Assembly (NCBI GenBank): GCA_965250115.1
Contig: CBDFNJ010000001.1
Coordinates: 1,922,001-1,986,000 of the forward strand
Direction of reading: 5' to 3'
DNA: 64,000 nucleotides
Origin: CBDFHB01 sp965250115
GTDB lineage: Bacteria; Acidobacteriota; Vicinamibacteria; Marinacidobacterales; SMYC01
In this document: piece after piece, positions 27,096 to 36,332 of the stretch
How positions within the stretch are numbered: the stretch's first letter is position 1
How the letters are laid out: every line of letters begins with the position of its first letter
Position numbers and translations under genes: made by a program
The notes under the pieces: generated by a model
The model's input: only the letters and a program-made list of their open reading frames with translations
Databases searched by the model: none
Told to the model about the DNA's origin: nothing

Positions 27096-29423
27096 ATGTT
27101 CGCTTCGAGAATCTCCGCCGTCACGATTGTGCTCGTCGCGGCGATCGCATCCATCACCGCCGCGCAAGCGCCGATTCGGGTGCAGGGAGTCGTCCTCGCC
27201 CCTACCGGCGAACCGGTTGGGACAGCCCGCATCGAGATCGACGGCCAGGAGCCCCTTGCGACCGACGATAATGGACACTTCCAGATTTTGCTGCCGCCGG
27301 GTGAGTGGGAGCTCTGGGTCTCACATCCCGCCTATCGGTCGTTGCGCTACCACGTGAACGTCACGGCTCAAAGTCTCGAGCTCGAGCTCCAACTCGAATG
27401 GGTAGCCTCGGTCGAGGAGTCGATTACGGTGGTGGGGATTAGAGCCGGAGAAGACGTTCCGGTGACCAAGCGCAATTTGGACCGCGAGGAGATCGAGAAA
27501 CGGAGCTACGGACAGGACGTTCCGGAGCTTCTGCAGCACACTCCGTCGATGAACTGGTACTCGGACTCGGGCACCGGATCTAACTACTCTTACTTCAGCA
27601 TGCGCGGTATCCAACAGACCCGCATCAGCATGACCTTCGACGGCGCGCCGCTCAACGACCCTGCGGAGCACGCTCTGTTCTTCAACAATTTCCACGACTT
27701 CCTGAGCGCCGTCGACAGCATTCAGGTCCAACGCGGCGTGGGTACTTCGTCGGTCGGCTCACCCGCTTTCGGCGGCTCGGTGAACTTCGCGAGCTCGCCG
27801 CCCTCTCGAGACAACGGCGGGGACGCTCGGTTGGTGCTGGGCTCTTTCGGTACCACCCGCGCCTCGATCGGCTACGAGTCGGGTCTCTTCGACAACGGGC
27901 TCTACGTCTCCGGACGGTTCTCCCACGCCGATACCGACGGATATCGTGAGCGCTCTGGTAGCAAGCATCACACCTTCTTCCTGAACTCGGGCTGGCAGGG
28001 GGAGCGATCGTCGTTGACGCTGGTCGCGTTCTCGGGCCAGGAGAAATCACAGCTCGCCTATCTCGCCGTCGATCCGGATACCCTGAGCGAGAACCGGCGC
28101 TTCAACCCGCTCACCGAGGAAGACCGCGACAACTTCGGCCAGGACTTCGCACAGATCAAATACCTGCGGGAGCTCGACAGTGAGACGTTGCTGACCGCCT
28201 CGTTCTATTACAACGGCGCCGGTGGTTGGTTCCAGCTCTGGGACGATCCGGTGGCGCAGAACGACCTGCTGCGATTCGGCATCGACCAGGGGTTTTTCGG
28301 CAGCATGGTCACCGTCAGCACTCGCGCCGACAATCTGTCCGCCACTTTCGGCATGCACTACAACGACTTCAGCGGGGATCATTTCCTCGACAGCGATGCC
28401 GGCGGTCGGCTCTACAAGAACACCGGCTTCAAGGAAACGGCGAACGCCTTCGGCAAACTGGAGTACGAGCTTGGACAAACGATCCTCTTCGGCGACCTCC
28501 ACTGGCGCTGGGCAGGTTTCACGTACGAGGGCGATGTCGACTTAGGCTCGGTCGACTGGGCTTTTTTCGACCCCAAGATCGGCGTCAGGCAAACGCTTTC
28601 TCCGGGGTTGAGTCTTTACGGATCGATCGGGAGGGCACAGCGCGAGCCGGCGCGTCTCGATCTTCTGCTGGGCGAAGACAACGCAACCGTTCGGCATGAC
28701 CTCGAAGCGGTGAAACCCGAATCGGTGGTGAACGTCGAAGCGGGTATGAGTTTCAACACGCCCCGGCTCGCGCTTTCGGCCAACCTCTATCTGATGGAGT
28801 TCCAAGATGAGATCGCCTTGACCGGCGAGCTGTCGGAGGTCGGCCTGCCGCTACGGCGCAACGTCGATAGCTCGTACCGACGGGGCGTCGAGCTCGACCT
28901 CAAGTGGATGCCGATGCCGAACTGGTCGGTGCTACACAGCCTGAACGTGAGCCGCAACCGCATCCGCGAATGGACCCAGTTCTACGATGTTTTCGACGAG
29001 CAGGGAGCATGGGTGGGAAGCGAGCCCATCGTCTACCAGAACGTACCGCCGCTGCTGACGCCCTGGCTTTTGCTCAACCTCGGTGTCGAATGGGCGAATC
29101 GGGATACCAGCATGGGTCTCATGGGCCGCTTTGTAGCCGAATCTCAGCTCGACAATACCGGACTTTCCCAATTCCAGACACCGTCCTTCACGAACTTGGA
29201 CCTGCGGGCCTCGCAGAGCCTCGGTCGATGGTTCCATGAAGTCGACGCAGGCGTCACGCTGTTCGTCAACAACCTACTCGATAACCGCGACCAGCTCCCG
29301 AGCGGTTACAGCTATCAGTTTCTCGTTCGAGACAGCGCCGGAATGGAACAGCTCGACGGCATCCCTTTCTACTACCCCTTGGCGACCCGCAACTTGATCG
29401 TGTCGCTTCAGGTCGGCTTCTGA
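27096..29423 (+). CDS. TonB-dependent receptor, probably for thiamine
   Basis: A 775-residue outer-membrane receptor. It has a signal peptide to AAQA, a CarboxypepD_reg-like domain (residues about 25-105; VQGVVLAPTGEPVGTARIEI), a plug domain (PVTKRNLDREEIEKRSYGQDVPELLQHTP and SMRGIQQTRISMTFDGAPLNDP), and a 22-strand barrel ending in the aromatic VSLQVGF. The TPP riboswitch directly upstream and the PnuC-type permease downstream make thiamine or a precursor the likely ligand; this is inference from regulation. The gene is complete. Confidence 0.93.
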   Translation: MFASRISAVTIVLVAAIASITAAQAPIRVQGVVLAPTGEPVGTARIEIDGQEPLATDDNGHFQILLPPGEWELWVSHPAYRSLRYHVNVTAQSLELELQLEWVASVEESITVVGIRAGEDVPVTKRNLDREEIEKRSYGQDVPELLQHTPSMNWYSDSGTGSNYSYFSMRGIQQTRISMTFDGAPLNDPAEHALFFNNFHDFLSAVDSIQVQRGVGTSSVGSPAFGGSVNFASSPPSRDNGGDARLVLGSFGTTRASIGYESGLFDNGLYVSGRFSHADTDGYRERSGSKHHTFFLNSGWQGERSSLTLVAFSGQEKSQLAYLAVDPDTLSENRRFNPLTEEDRDNFGQDFAQIKYLRELDSETLLTASFYYNGAGGWFQLWDDPVAQNDLLRFGIDQGFFGSMVTVSTRADNLSATFGMHYNDFSGDHFLDSDAGGRLYKNTGFKETANAFGKLEYELGQTILFGDLHWRWAGFTYEGDVDLGSVDWAFFDPKIGVRQTLSPGLSLYGSIGRAQREPARLDLLLGEDNATVRHDLEAVKPESVVNVEAGMSFNTPRLALSANLYLMEFQDEIALTGELSEVGLPLRRNVDSSYRRGVELDLKWMPMPNWSVLHSLNVSRNRIREWTQFYDVFDEQGAWVGSEPIVYQNVPPLLTPWLLLNLGVEWANRDTSMGLMGRFVAESQLDNTGLSQFQTPSFTNLDLRASQSLGRWFHEVDAGVTLFVNNLLDNRDQLPSGYSYQFLVRDSAGMEQLDGIPFYYPLATRNLIVSLQVGF

Positions 29424-30007
29424 GCCCGCTCGAGCTCGCCGCAGTCGTCGTCACACTGCTGGCCGTCTATCTGACGACGCGCCAGATCATCTGGTGCTGG
29501 CCGCTCGCCATGGTCAGCGTGACGCTCTACGCTATTGTTTTCTACGACGCCCGCTTGTACGCCGATATGGGGCTCCAGGGTTTGTATTTCGGGCTCGCGG
29601 TCTATGGCTGGTGGGCCTGGATGCACGGCGGTGCGGGTCACGGCGAGCTCGAGGTCTCGCTGACGCCGAGGAGGATGCGCGGGGTGCTCCTCTTCGTCGC
29701 GACGCTCGGCGGGATCCTGCTGGGCCAGACGCTGACCCGCTTCACCAACGCGTCGCTGCCGTTCATGGACTCGATGCTCACCTCGTTCAGCATCGCCGCC
29801 CAGTGGATGCAAACCCGAAAGCTTCTCGAATCCTGGCTCGTGTGGCTTGCCGTCGACGTCTTCTACGTCGGCATGTTCTTTTACAAGGAGCTCTACCTCA
29901 CGGCGGGGCTGTACACCGTCTTTCTCGTGCTCGCCGCAATGGGTTTCGCGGAGTGGCGACGGTCGATGCGCGGCAGCCGTTCTGGGACGCCGGAGTTGGC
30001 CTCGTGA
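29420..30007 (+). CDS. pnuT: PnuC-type transporter, probably thiamine (PnuT-like)
   Basis: A PnuC-family inner-membrane facilitator with about seven membrane segments (LAAVVVTLLAVYLTT, WPLAMVSVTLYAIVF, GLYFGLAVYGWWAWM, VDVFYVGMFFYKELYL). Family members import vitamins such as nicotinamide riboside, riboflavin or thiamine and depend on a cytoplasmic kinase to trap the substrate. The first membrane helix needs a start upstream of the ATG at 29510. The only in-frame candidate found is a CTG overlapping the TGA of the receptor gene, so the start is uncertain. Under the same TPP riboswitch, thiamine is the likely substrate. Confidence 0.85.
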   Translation: MSPLELAAVVVTLLAVYLTTRQIIWCWPLAMVSVTLYAIVFYDARLYADMGLQGLYFGLAVYGWWAWMHGGAGHGELEVSLTPRRMRGVLLFVATLGGILLGQTLTRFTNASLPFMDSMLTSFSIAAQWMQTRKLLESWLVWLAVDVFYVGMFFYKELYLTAGLYTVFLVLAAMGFAEWRRSMRGSRSGTPELAS

Positions 30008-30519
30008 TCCGAGTAGCGGTGACCGGCTCCGAATGTACCGGCAAGACAACGCTCGCGGAAGCGCTCGCCACCCACTACGGGACCGTCTGGGTGCCGGAGT
30101 TTGCACGCCAGTTCGTGATCGGCAAAAGCGCCGCTCCCGAGTACGAAAATGTCGATGCCATCGCGCGCGGCCAAATCGCCCTCGAGGACGAGAGAGCCGG
30201 CGAGGCTTCCCACATCCTTATTGAGGATGCCGACCTCTTCAGCACCATTGTCTATAGCCACCACTACTACGGCGATTGCCCGCACTGGATTGAGCTGGCT
30301 TTCGACAAACGAGCCGCGGACCTCTACCTCCTGGCCGACATCGATGTCCCCTGGGTCCCCGACGGGGAGCAGCGCGATCGCGGCGACCGACGCGAAGAGA
30401 TGCACGAGCTTTTCCGTTCGGCCCTGATCGACCGTCGCCTGAAATTCGCCGGGATTCGTGGCTCGCACGGCGAGCGATTGGACGCGGCGGTCTCTGTGAT
30501 CGACCGACTGATTCGATGA
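30004..30519 (+). CDS. NadR-like P-loop kinase, candidate vitamin (thiamine) kinase
   Basis: A 171-residue kinase like the C-terminal ribosylnicotinamide-kinase domain of NadR (AAA_28). Walker A is GSECTGKTTLAEALA at residues 8-22, followed by VWVPEFARQFVIG and the LIEDADLFSTIVY segment. The GTG start at 30004 overlaps the TGA of the pnuC-type gene (GTGA), so translation is coupled. A longer frame beginning at 29494 is the pnuC antiframe and was not used. In this TPP-controlled operon it probably phosphorylates imported thiamine; NR kinase activity is the alternative. Confidence 0.85.
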   Translation: MIRVAVTGSECTGKTTLAEALATHYGTVWVPEFARQFVIGKSAAPEYENVDAIARGQIALEDERAGEASHILIEDADLFSTIVYSHHYYGDCPHWIELAFDKRAADLYLLADIDVPWVPDGEQRDRGDRREEMHELFRSALIDRRLKFAGIRGSHGERLDAAVSVIDRLIR

Positions 30520-30533
30520 CCGGTAAGAAGTTT

Positions 30534-30966
30534 GGGTCTACGCGGATTCGTGTGGGTAAGTTCTGACGGAAAAACAGTGTAACTCATTGTGTGGAAAAGG
30601 TATCGAGTACTTCATCAGGTGCTGAGAAGTGGTCCATTTTTAGGATAGGCTAACCGAGTGAAAAATTCCCAGTCGATCCGCTCGCTGTTTGCGCTGCCAG
30701 GTTTCGTGGTGTGCCGGATTGAAGGGTCTATTCGGTGACCGATACGCCCGCGTCATCCAGCTCAAGAGGCGAAAAAAACAGCTGTGTGCTCTTACTGTGG
30801 GCAACGGTGCCGGGGGCGCTATGACAAGCAAGTGTGCCGGGTCCGCGACCTGTCGTTGGCAGGCTGGCGGATCTATCTGGAATACGAGCGTTGGCGCGTC
30901 AACTGTCCTGGGTGCGGCGGTTTGCATGTAGAACACCTGGACTGGCTGGCGAACAACTCGCGCTAC
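30534..30966 (+). mobile_element. ISL3-family fragment, one end only
   Basis: It begins with the intact terminal repeat GGGTCTACGCGGATTCGTGT, 14 bp after the kinase stop codon. It continues through the transposase start, the A7 run and the zinc-finger region (VCSYCGQRCRGRYDK to EHLDWLANNSRYT). It stops abruptly where the GTCCTGTGCCAAAACTCGG repeat begins. The rest of the element is absent. Confidence 0.9.
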
Positions 30967-30967
30967 A

Positions 30968-31090
30968 CCTCGTCCTGTGCCAAAACTCGGCCCAGCCGGC
31001 ATCGACGAAAGAACTGCGCCTCTCGAAATCAGGCGTAACTCTAGCACACGAACAGGTTACGCGGCGGCCACCAACACTTGACTGCGGAAG
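30968..31090. repeat. 123-bp repeat beginning GTCCTGTGCCAAAACTCGG, copy a
   Basis: Almost identical to 34364..34484. It starts with the same 19 bases that mark four other truncation sites in the window and ends CTGCGGAAGCACC. It joins the ISL3 fragment to unrelated DNA. Bases 31091..31209 after it hold only a short minus-strand frame (VNVGKLWGGRRRDD...) that I do not recognise. The repeat is probably the end of a decayed IS. Confidence 0.7.
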
Positions 31091-31209
31091 CACCTTCGAG
31101 CGCGCAGCCGGACGGTAAGGTCAGGGCAAGGGCAACAACTCCCTCGAATCCTTCACCATCATCACGACGACGGCCTCCCCAGAGCTTGCCGACATTCACC
31201 ATCGACAGC

Positions 31210-32298
31210 CTGCCTTGGTGCACAACTCCGATAGAGGCCGATAGCTCGCTTGGCCCCGACTCCCATCATCCGATCATCTCGCTATCAGGCATCCCGAGCG
31301 CCGTCATGGTGTTCAGAATCTTGCACCCGATCCTTGCCTCGACTCTCTGTGCCGCCAACCCTCTCGCTCGCATCGCTGAGCCCACGATAGCCTTGTAGCG
31401 ATGGAACGTTGTCTCGACTTTGCTCCGGTTGCTGTAGCCCGATTCTGTGTGCCACTTTCGTTTGCCGAGCCGAGCTTGTGCTGCAATGTTGCGATTGCGC
31501 TGTCGGCTGCTCGCCGGCCCCGATGCGAGCTGGGCGCCCTTGCGCGGCGGTATCAGCACCCTCGGCGAGCGATGAGCGCTGTGATTCTCGATCGCCTCAT
31601 AGACGCCGCTGGCGTCGTATGCGGTGTCAGCTCTGGCCGATGAGATGGGACTGTCGATCTGTGCGACAAGCGATGCAACCCGCGATGAATCGCGGGCTCT
31701 TTTGCTCGTCAGCTCGCCGGCGACGACTTCGCCAGTCTGCTCGTCGACACACAGATGGAGCTTGCGATAGTCCCTGCTCTTTGGTGCTCTGCGCAGCTGG
31801 CCGGCGTGGACAGCGAGACCGCTGCTGTCGATCAAGATGTGCAACGGCGTCTTCTGCTTGTCTTGGTAGAAGGGGACCTTACCCAGCTTCGCCTTGCGCC
31901 TCGAAATCGTGGTGTGATCGGGCACATCATTGTCTAGCTTCATCAGAGCGAACAACGATCGCAGCAATCCCTCGCTCTGCCTAGATGACAGATGAAACAC
32001 CATGCCCAGGGTGACAGCCGTCTCGATGGCGTGGTTCGAGTACTTGCGTTGACGGCCCGGTTTCCTCCTCCTCGGCCGGGGCGCGTCCCAGTTCACAAGC
32101 TTGCCGGCGGTGAGCGAGATCCAGACGGTCAGGCTCCCACGGTTGCGTAGACCCGCCTCATATTCACGCCAATTCCTCACGCGATAGGCCTTCTTCACAT
32201 ACTTCCGCTGAGTGCGTTTGAAAATGCTCATGGGGAACCTCGAATCCGTGAGTACAGGACAATTGTGGACCGAGATCGCGAGTTGTGCACCAAGGCAG
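31210..32298 (-). mobile_element. IS5-family insertion sequence, copy 1, 1089 bp
   Basis: 19-bp inverted ends CTGCCTTGGTGCACAACTC at 31210, with the complement ending at 32298. It has the same length as copy 2 (47742..48830), with only a few base differences. No target duplication is seen. The right side is a truncated M48 peptidase gene and the left side is unrelated, so the flanks have been rearranged, probably by recombination between copies. Confidence 0.92.
31266..32231 (-). CDS. IS5-family transposase, copy 1
   Basis: A 321-residue DDE transposase. The N-terminal region (SIFKRTQRKYVKKAYRVRNW) precedes a DNA-binding part with SSRQSEGLLRSLFALM and DHTTISRRKAKLG. The catalytic core has LIDSSGLAVH, ADTAYDASGVYE and the Glu in SNRSKVETTFHRYK. 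The frame is intact. It differs from copy 2 by an Ala/Gly change in VASLVAQID (copy 2: VASLVGQID). Confidence 0.93.
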   Translation of the reverse strand: MSIFKRTQRKYVKKAYRVRNWREYEAGLRNRGSLTVWISLTAGKLVNWDAPRPRRRKPGRQRKYSNHAIETAVTLGMVFHLSSRQSEGLLRSLFALMKLDNDVPDHTTISRRKAKLGKVPFYQDKQKTPLHILIDSSGLAVHAGQLRRAPKSRDYRKLHLCVDEQTGEVVAGELTSKRARDSSRVASLVAQIDSPISSARADTAYDASGVYEAIENHSAHRSPRVLIPPRKGAQLASGPASSRQRNRNIAAQARLGKRKWHTESGYSNRSKVETTFHRYKAIVGSAMRARGLAAQRVEARIGCKILNTMTALGMPDSEMIG

Positions 32299-32460
32299 CC
32301 AATAGCCCCCTTCGGAGTAGGCGTCTGAGCGCTCGCGGTCCTCGGCGGATACGGTTGCCAGGTAGGCCTCGGTCGCTGCCTCAGGGTCGAAGGGCTGTGC
32401 GACGGCGAGCGTGCGAAATCCGAGCGTCACAAGGAGCAAGAGAAAAGCGTAGCTGCGCAT
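32299..32460 (-). pseudogene. M48-type peptidase, N-terminal fragment
   Basis: About 54 codons from ATG 32460. A signal peptide (RSYAFLLLLVTLGFRTLAVAQ) is followed by FDPEAATEAYLATVSAEDR and SDAYSEGGYW. That N-terminal pattern is known from membrane-associated M48 (Ste24-like) peptidases. The frame is cut by the IS5 end at 32298. The HEXXH catalytic domain is not in the window. Confidence 0.65.
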
Positions 32461-32635
32461 GCGATCCTCCAGAGACGCATTAGACTCGCCGGTTCGAACC
32501 CACGTCAAACTCTCGGTGTCTCAACCCGGCATCGCGAAAGTGTGCCAATCTTAGTTGGGAATTGAAACGGCTCCAAACTCCGTGGTTTGATGGCGTTGGA
32601 CAAAACAAAATCAAGCCGCGAAGAAAGGAGCCGAG

Positions 32636-32767
32636 ATGGGAAGTCTGCTACGTTCGGTCAAGAAACGCAAGAAGTCGCGTCGTTTGGGTGAGGTCGAGAT
32701 GGTGAGGCACGAGGATTACGGGGAACTCGCGCTGGACGCCAAGGTAGAGATGATCCGTTCGTTGGTC
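32636..32767 (+). pseudogene. IS256-family transposase, N-terminal fragment
   Basis: 44 codons from ATG 32636 (GSLLRSVKKRKKSRRLGEV, then DYGELALDAKVEMIRSLVP) match the N-terminus of IS256-type transposases. An AAAGGAG ribosome site lies upstream. It is cut by the GTCCTGTGCC repeat at 32769. It is different from the other two IS256 transposases here. Confidence 0.65.
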
Positions 32768-32768
32768 C

Positions 32769-32851
32769 CCGTCCTGTGCCAAAACTCGGCCCTTTTGAAA
32801 TAGACGATAAATCAGCAACTTAGTGTCTGTGTTTGCGGCCGTGCCAAGGGC
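32769..32851. repeat. GTCCTGTGCCAAAACTCGG repeat, copy b
   Basis: It begins with the shared 19 bases and continues CCCTTTTGAAATAG..., then AACTTAGTGTCTGTGTTTGC and CCAAGGGCCG. The same sequence is seen at 37116, 39203 and, inverted, 40594. It joins the IS256 fragment to the end of an integrase-core IS. Confidence 0.75.
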
Positions 32852-32852
32852 C

Positions 32853-32948
32853 GAGCGGGAACCAACGACCAAATCATACCGGCATGGTCCCGGCAGACCG
32901 GAGACTAATCAAGTTCGGTGCGCGCGGATTAATAAATAGAAGGCACAA
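32853..32948 (-). mobile_element. Integrase-core IS, right-end fragment
   Basis: The sequence from AGCGGGAACCAACGACC to AGAAGGCACA corresponds to the right end of the complete element at 37638..38890 (38795..38890), with several substitutions. It includes the first few transposase codons. Only this end remains. Confidence 0.8.
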
Positions 32949-32985
32949 CCGCACCAGCCCTCGACCCTACCGGGAGCCCTCCCCC

Positions 32986-34362
32986 TTACATGCCTCCCCA
33001 CCGGTAGTTGAGGCGCGTGTAGTAGTAGGCGCCATTGAAGCCAAACGGTGAGAACTGGCCATATTGATTGCCGACCGTGTCGGCGCCGAACCTGTTCACG
33101 TCGGGGTACGTGCCCAGCACGTTTTCACCGCCGACCACCAGGGTGACGGCATCGCGGAACGGAATGCCGAGTTCGAGGTCAAGCAACGCCTTGCCTGAAT
33201 AGGCCGGGTACAGCCAGGGCTCCGCCGGTCCGCCAGCGACATCGACGGCATTCCGTCCATCTTCGCTGTCCCAGAACTGGCCGAAGTAGTTCAGCCGGCC
33301 CATCAGGCTCCACCGGTCGGCGCGGTGGATGGTGCTGACGTTCCATCGGGTATTCAGCAATCCCCGTTCCAGCGTGTTGATGCGGAATTCATCGATCACG
33401 GCGCTCTCGATATTCTTGACTGCTGTGTCCGTGTAGTTGAAGACCGCGCTGACCGTCGTGCGCCCGGCCGCTAGGCTCGAAATCAAGTCGAGACCCTGGG
33501 TCGTCGTCGAGAAGTCGTTCAGGAAGAACCGGAACACGGGGAAATTCTGCGCCTCGGGAATCCCTTCATCGAGCAGCGTCAGGATCTCGGGCTCCGACAG
33601 TGCGATTTCCTGCGACAAGGCGACACGATCGTCAATATTGATCCGGAAGTAGTCGGCGGTGAAAGTGAATGGGCCTTGCTCGAAGACCACGCCCGCGCTG
33701 ACGTTGAGTGATTTTTCAGGCTGGAGCTGCCCGCCGCCCCGCGCGACGGCCACCGCGGAGGTAGCCGAGACGACGCCGTTGTTGGTCAACTGCCCGCCGA
33801 TGAACGCAGTCGTCACGTTGAACGCGTGCTGCTGCCCTGGGGTAGGTGCCCGGAACCCGCTGCTCACGGCGCCACGCAGCGCGAACGCGTCGGTCAGTCC
33901 GACGCGCGCCGCGAGCTTACCGTTCGTCGTTGTGCCGAAGTCCTCGAAGTTCTCGAACCGGACGGCCGTGCCGACCGTCCACTGGCCGCCCGGGTCGTTA
34001 AACTCGACGTCCCCGTAGACCGCTACGTTGCTGCGGCTCCAGCTGCCCGCCGTCGTGTCAGCTCGATAACCGTTGAAGCCGTTCGACCCGGAGCTAAAGC
34101 CCTGGGCGGCATACGGGCCGATCTCCCACGACGGCTGCCCGCCCGCGCCGATCGTGAACTGCTCGTCACGCCACTCCGTGCCGCCCGCAACGTTCACCAT
34201 GTCGCTGACCGGGTACGAGACGTCGAAGTTGACGTTGACGTCGTGCTGCCGGTAGCTGCCGGGCTTGAACGACGTCGGCGTGTCGTAGCCGAGCGACGCG
34301 TTGACCGTATCAAAGATGAACTGATCGACTTGGCTGGTGCCGATGTTGATGCTCGCATCCCC
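32986..34362 (-). pseudogene. TonB-dependent receptor, C-terminal barrel fragment
   Basis: About 459 codons of an outer-membrane barrel: VSYPVSDMVNVAGGTEWRDEQF, LAARVGLTDAFALRGAVSSGFRAPTPGQ, GQLQPEKSLNVSAGVVFEQG, FTFTADYFRINIDDRVA, and ending NGAYYYTRLNYRWGG. The FRAPTPGQQ and LQPEKS motifs mark a large iron or vitamin receptor family. The signal peptide, plug and first strands are missing; the 5' end is cut by the GTCCTGTGCC repeat at 34364. No frameshift is seen in the remaining part. Confidence 0.9.
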
Positions 34363-34363
34363 G

Positions 34364-34484
34364 TCCTGTGCCAAAACTCGGCCCAGCCGGCATCGACGAA
34401 AGAACTGCGCCTCTCGAAATCAGGCGGAACTCTAGCACACGAACAGGTTACGCGGCGGCCACCAACACTTGACTGCGGAAGCAC
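34364..34484. repeat. GTCCTGTGCCAAAACTCGG repeat, copy c (121 bp)
   Basis: Nearly identical to 30968..31090. It cuts a TonB receptor gene on its left and a threonine dehydratase gene on its right. Its repeated internal sequence, without any coding capacity I recognise, suggests a short IS-end remnant. Confidence 0.75.
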
Positions 34485-34654
34485 CCGCGGAGCTTGAACG
34501 AGCCTGAGAGCTGCTGGCTTTCGAGCTTCAAATAGACGTCGGCGCCGCTTCGCTCGCTGAGCTCGTGCGATGGTTCGAGCGGTGTTTCGCGAATATGGGG
34601 GCGAATGCGCTTCTCGGCGGCTTCCACCTCAGCGAGAATCTCTTCGTCGCGCAT
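34485..34654 (-). pseudogene. Threonine dehydratase-like, N-terminal fragment
   Basis: 56 codons from ATG 34654: RDEEILAEVEAAEKRIRPHI, then ETPLEPSHELSERSGADV and YLKLESQQLSGSFKLRG. This is the start of a fold type II PLP enzyme of the threonine dehydratase group. The lysine that binds PLP is in SGSFKLRG, directly before the break at 34484. It is divergent from pruA with about 46 bp between starts. The rest of the gene is not in the window. Confidence 0.85.
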
Positions 34655-34700
34655 GCCGGCTATTGTAGTTAAAATAGTGGGCCTCAAGGAGGAAGTTGAA

Positions 34701-36332
34701 GTGTCGAATGCGATTCTCAATGTGCCAGCGCCGCGGAACGAGCCCCTCTATGACTACGCGCCCGGAAGCTCGGAACGGAGCGTGCTCCAAGCCGCCACCA
34801 AGGACATGCTCGGCAAAGAAATCGAGATCCCCATCATCGTCGGGGGGAAGGAAATCCGAACCGGCGATTTGGCCGAAATCCGCTGTCCCCACGACCACGG
34901 CCATGTCCTGGCCAAATATCACCGGGCCAACACGGAGATCGTCCATCAAGCCGAGAAAGCGGCCGGCGACGCCTGGCACGAGTGGTCCATCACGGACTGG
35001 CGGGCGCGCGCGAGCGTCGTGCTGAGAATGGCGGAGCTTCTGTCGACCAAGTACCGGCCGATCGTGAACGCCGCGACGATGCTCGGGCAATCCAAAACCG
35101 CGCATCAAGCCGAGATCGACGCCGCGGCTGAGCTCATCGACTTTTATCGCTTCAACGGCCACTACATGCGGGAGATCTATGCCGGGCAGCCCGTCTCGAG
35201 CCCGGGCATGTGGAACTACGTCGAGTATCGAGCGCTCGAGGGCTTCGTGCTGGCGATAACACCTTTCAACTTCACGGCCATAGGCGGCAACTTGTCCACG
35301 AGCCCCGCGCTCATGGGCAACACGGTACTGTGGAAGCCAGCTTCGACCGCCGTCCTCAGCTCGTACTACCTCATGAAGCTCTTCAAAGAAGCGGGCCTTC
35401 CCGACGGCGTCATCAATTTCATCCCGGGCTCCGGTGGCAAAGTCGGTGGGCCGGCAATGGCCATGCCCAGCCTCGCCGGCATCCACTTCACAGGCTCGAC
35501 CGAAGTCTTCCAGCTGATGTGGTCCACCGTCGGCGAGAACATCAAGAACTACAAGGTCTATCCGCGGATCGTCGGCGAGACCGGCGGCAAGAACTTCGTC
35601 TTCGCGCATCCGTCGGCCAATGTCGAAGCGCTCGTGGCCAATACCATCAGGGGCGCGTTCGAATATCAAGGGCAGAAATGCTCGGCGGCGTCCCGGGCTT
35701 ATATCCCGGAGAGCCTTTGGCACGCGTTCAAAGAGCGCTTCGTCGCCGAAGTTGCGACGATCAAGTCGGGTGACGTTACGGATTTCGGGAACTTCATGGG
35801 CGCCGTGATCGACAAACCGGCTTTCGACACCATCACGGAATATGTCGATTACGCGAAAGACTCGTCAGAGGCCGAGTTCATCACGGGTGGAGGCTATGAC
35901 GGCTCCAAAGGTTACTTCGTCGAGCCCACGACGGTCGTGACCACCAACCCACACTTCAAGCTCATCGAGGAAGAGATCTTCGGCCCGGTGATCACGATCT
36001 ATGTCTATCCGGACGACAAGTTCGAGGAGACGCTCGAGCTCTGCGACAAGACTTCACCTTACGGTCTCACCGGCGCCATCTTCGCCGACGATCGTGTGGC
36101 GATCGAAAAAGCCTTCCTCACGCTACGTCAGAGCGCTGGGAATTTCTACATCAACGACAAGCCGACGGGCGCGGTCGTGGGTCAACAGCCGTTTGGCGGA
36201 AGCCGCGCCTCGGGAACGAACGACAAGGCCGGCTCCGCCGGTAACTTGACACGGTGGACGAGCATCCGTACGGTGAAAGAAACGTTCGCCCCGGCGACCG
36301 ACTACCGTTATCCCTTCTTGAAGAGCGAGTAG
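34701..36332 (+). CDS. pruA: 1-pyrroline-5-carboxylate dehydrogenase (ALDH4A1 type)
   Basis: A 543-residue aldehyde dehydrogenase that oxidises glutamate semialdehyde/P5C to glutamate in proline degradation. Sequence marks: ITPFNFTAIGGNLSTSPALMGNTVLWKP (nucleotide binding), GIHFTGSTEVF, VGETGGKNF (general base Glu), the nucleophile Cys in YQGQKCSAASR, EEEIFGPVITIYVY and NDKPTGAVVGQQPFGGSRASGTNDK. The GTG at 34701 is chosen because AAGGAGG lies 8 bp upstream; the frame is open earlier but without similarity. It is the stand-alone dehydrogenase form; no proline dehydrogenase gene is nearby. Confidence 0.96.
   Translation: MSNAILNVPAPRNEPLYDYAPGSSERSVLQAATKDMLGKEIEIPIIVGGKEIRTGDLAEIRCPHDHGHVLAKYHRANTEIVHQAEKAAGDAWHEWSITDWRARASVVLRMAELLSTKYRPIVNAATMLGQSKTAHQAEIDAAAELIDFYRFNGHYMREIYAGQPVSSPGMWNYVEYRALEGFVLAITPFNFTAIGGNLSTSPALMGNTVLWKPASTAVLSSYYLMKLFKEAGLPDGVINFIPGSGGKVGGPAMAMPSLAGIHFTGSTEVFQLMWSTVGENIKNYKVYPRIVGETGGKNFVFAHPSANVEALVANTIRGAFEYQGQKCSAASRAYIPESLWHAFKERFVAEVATIKSGDVTDFGNFMGAVIDKPAFDTITEYVDYAKDSSEAEFITGGGYDGSKGYFVEPTTVVTTNPHFKLIEEEIFGPVITIYVYPDDKFEETLELCDKTSPYGLTGAIFADDRVAIEKAFLTLRQSAGNFYINDKPTGAVVGQQPFGGSRASGTNDKAGSAGNLTRWTSIRTVKETFAPATDYRYPFLKSE

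Noticed and set aside
29494..30003. Upstream extension of the kinase frame from ATG 29494
   Set aside because: The extension is an out-of-frame reading of the PnuC-type gene; the kinase starts at GTG 30004 overlapping the preceding stop.
34629..35723. 364-codon minus-strand frame opposite pruA
   Set aside because: Shadow of pruA; pruA has all catalytic motifs and a good ribosome site.
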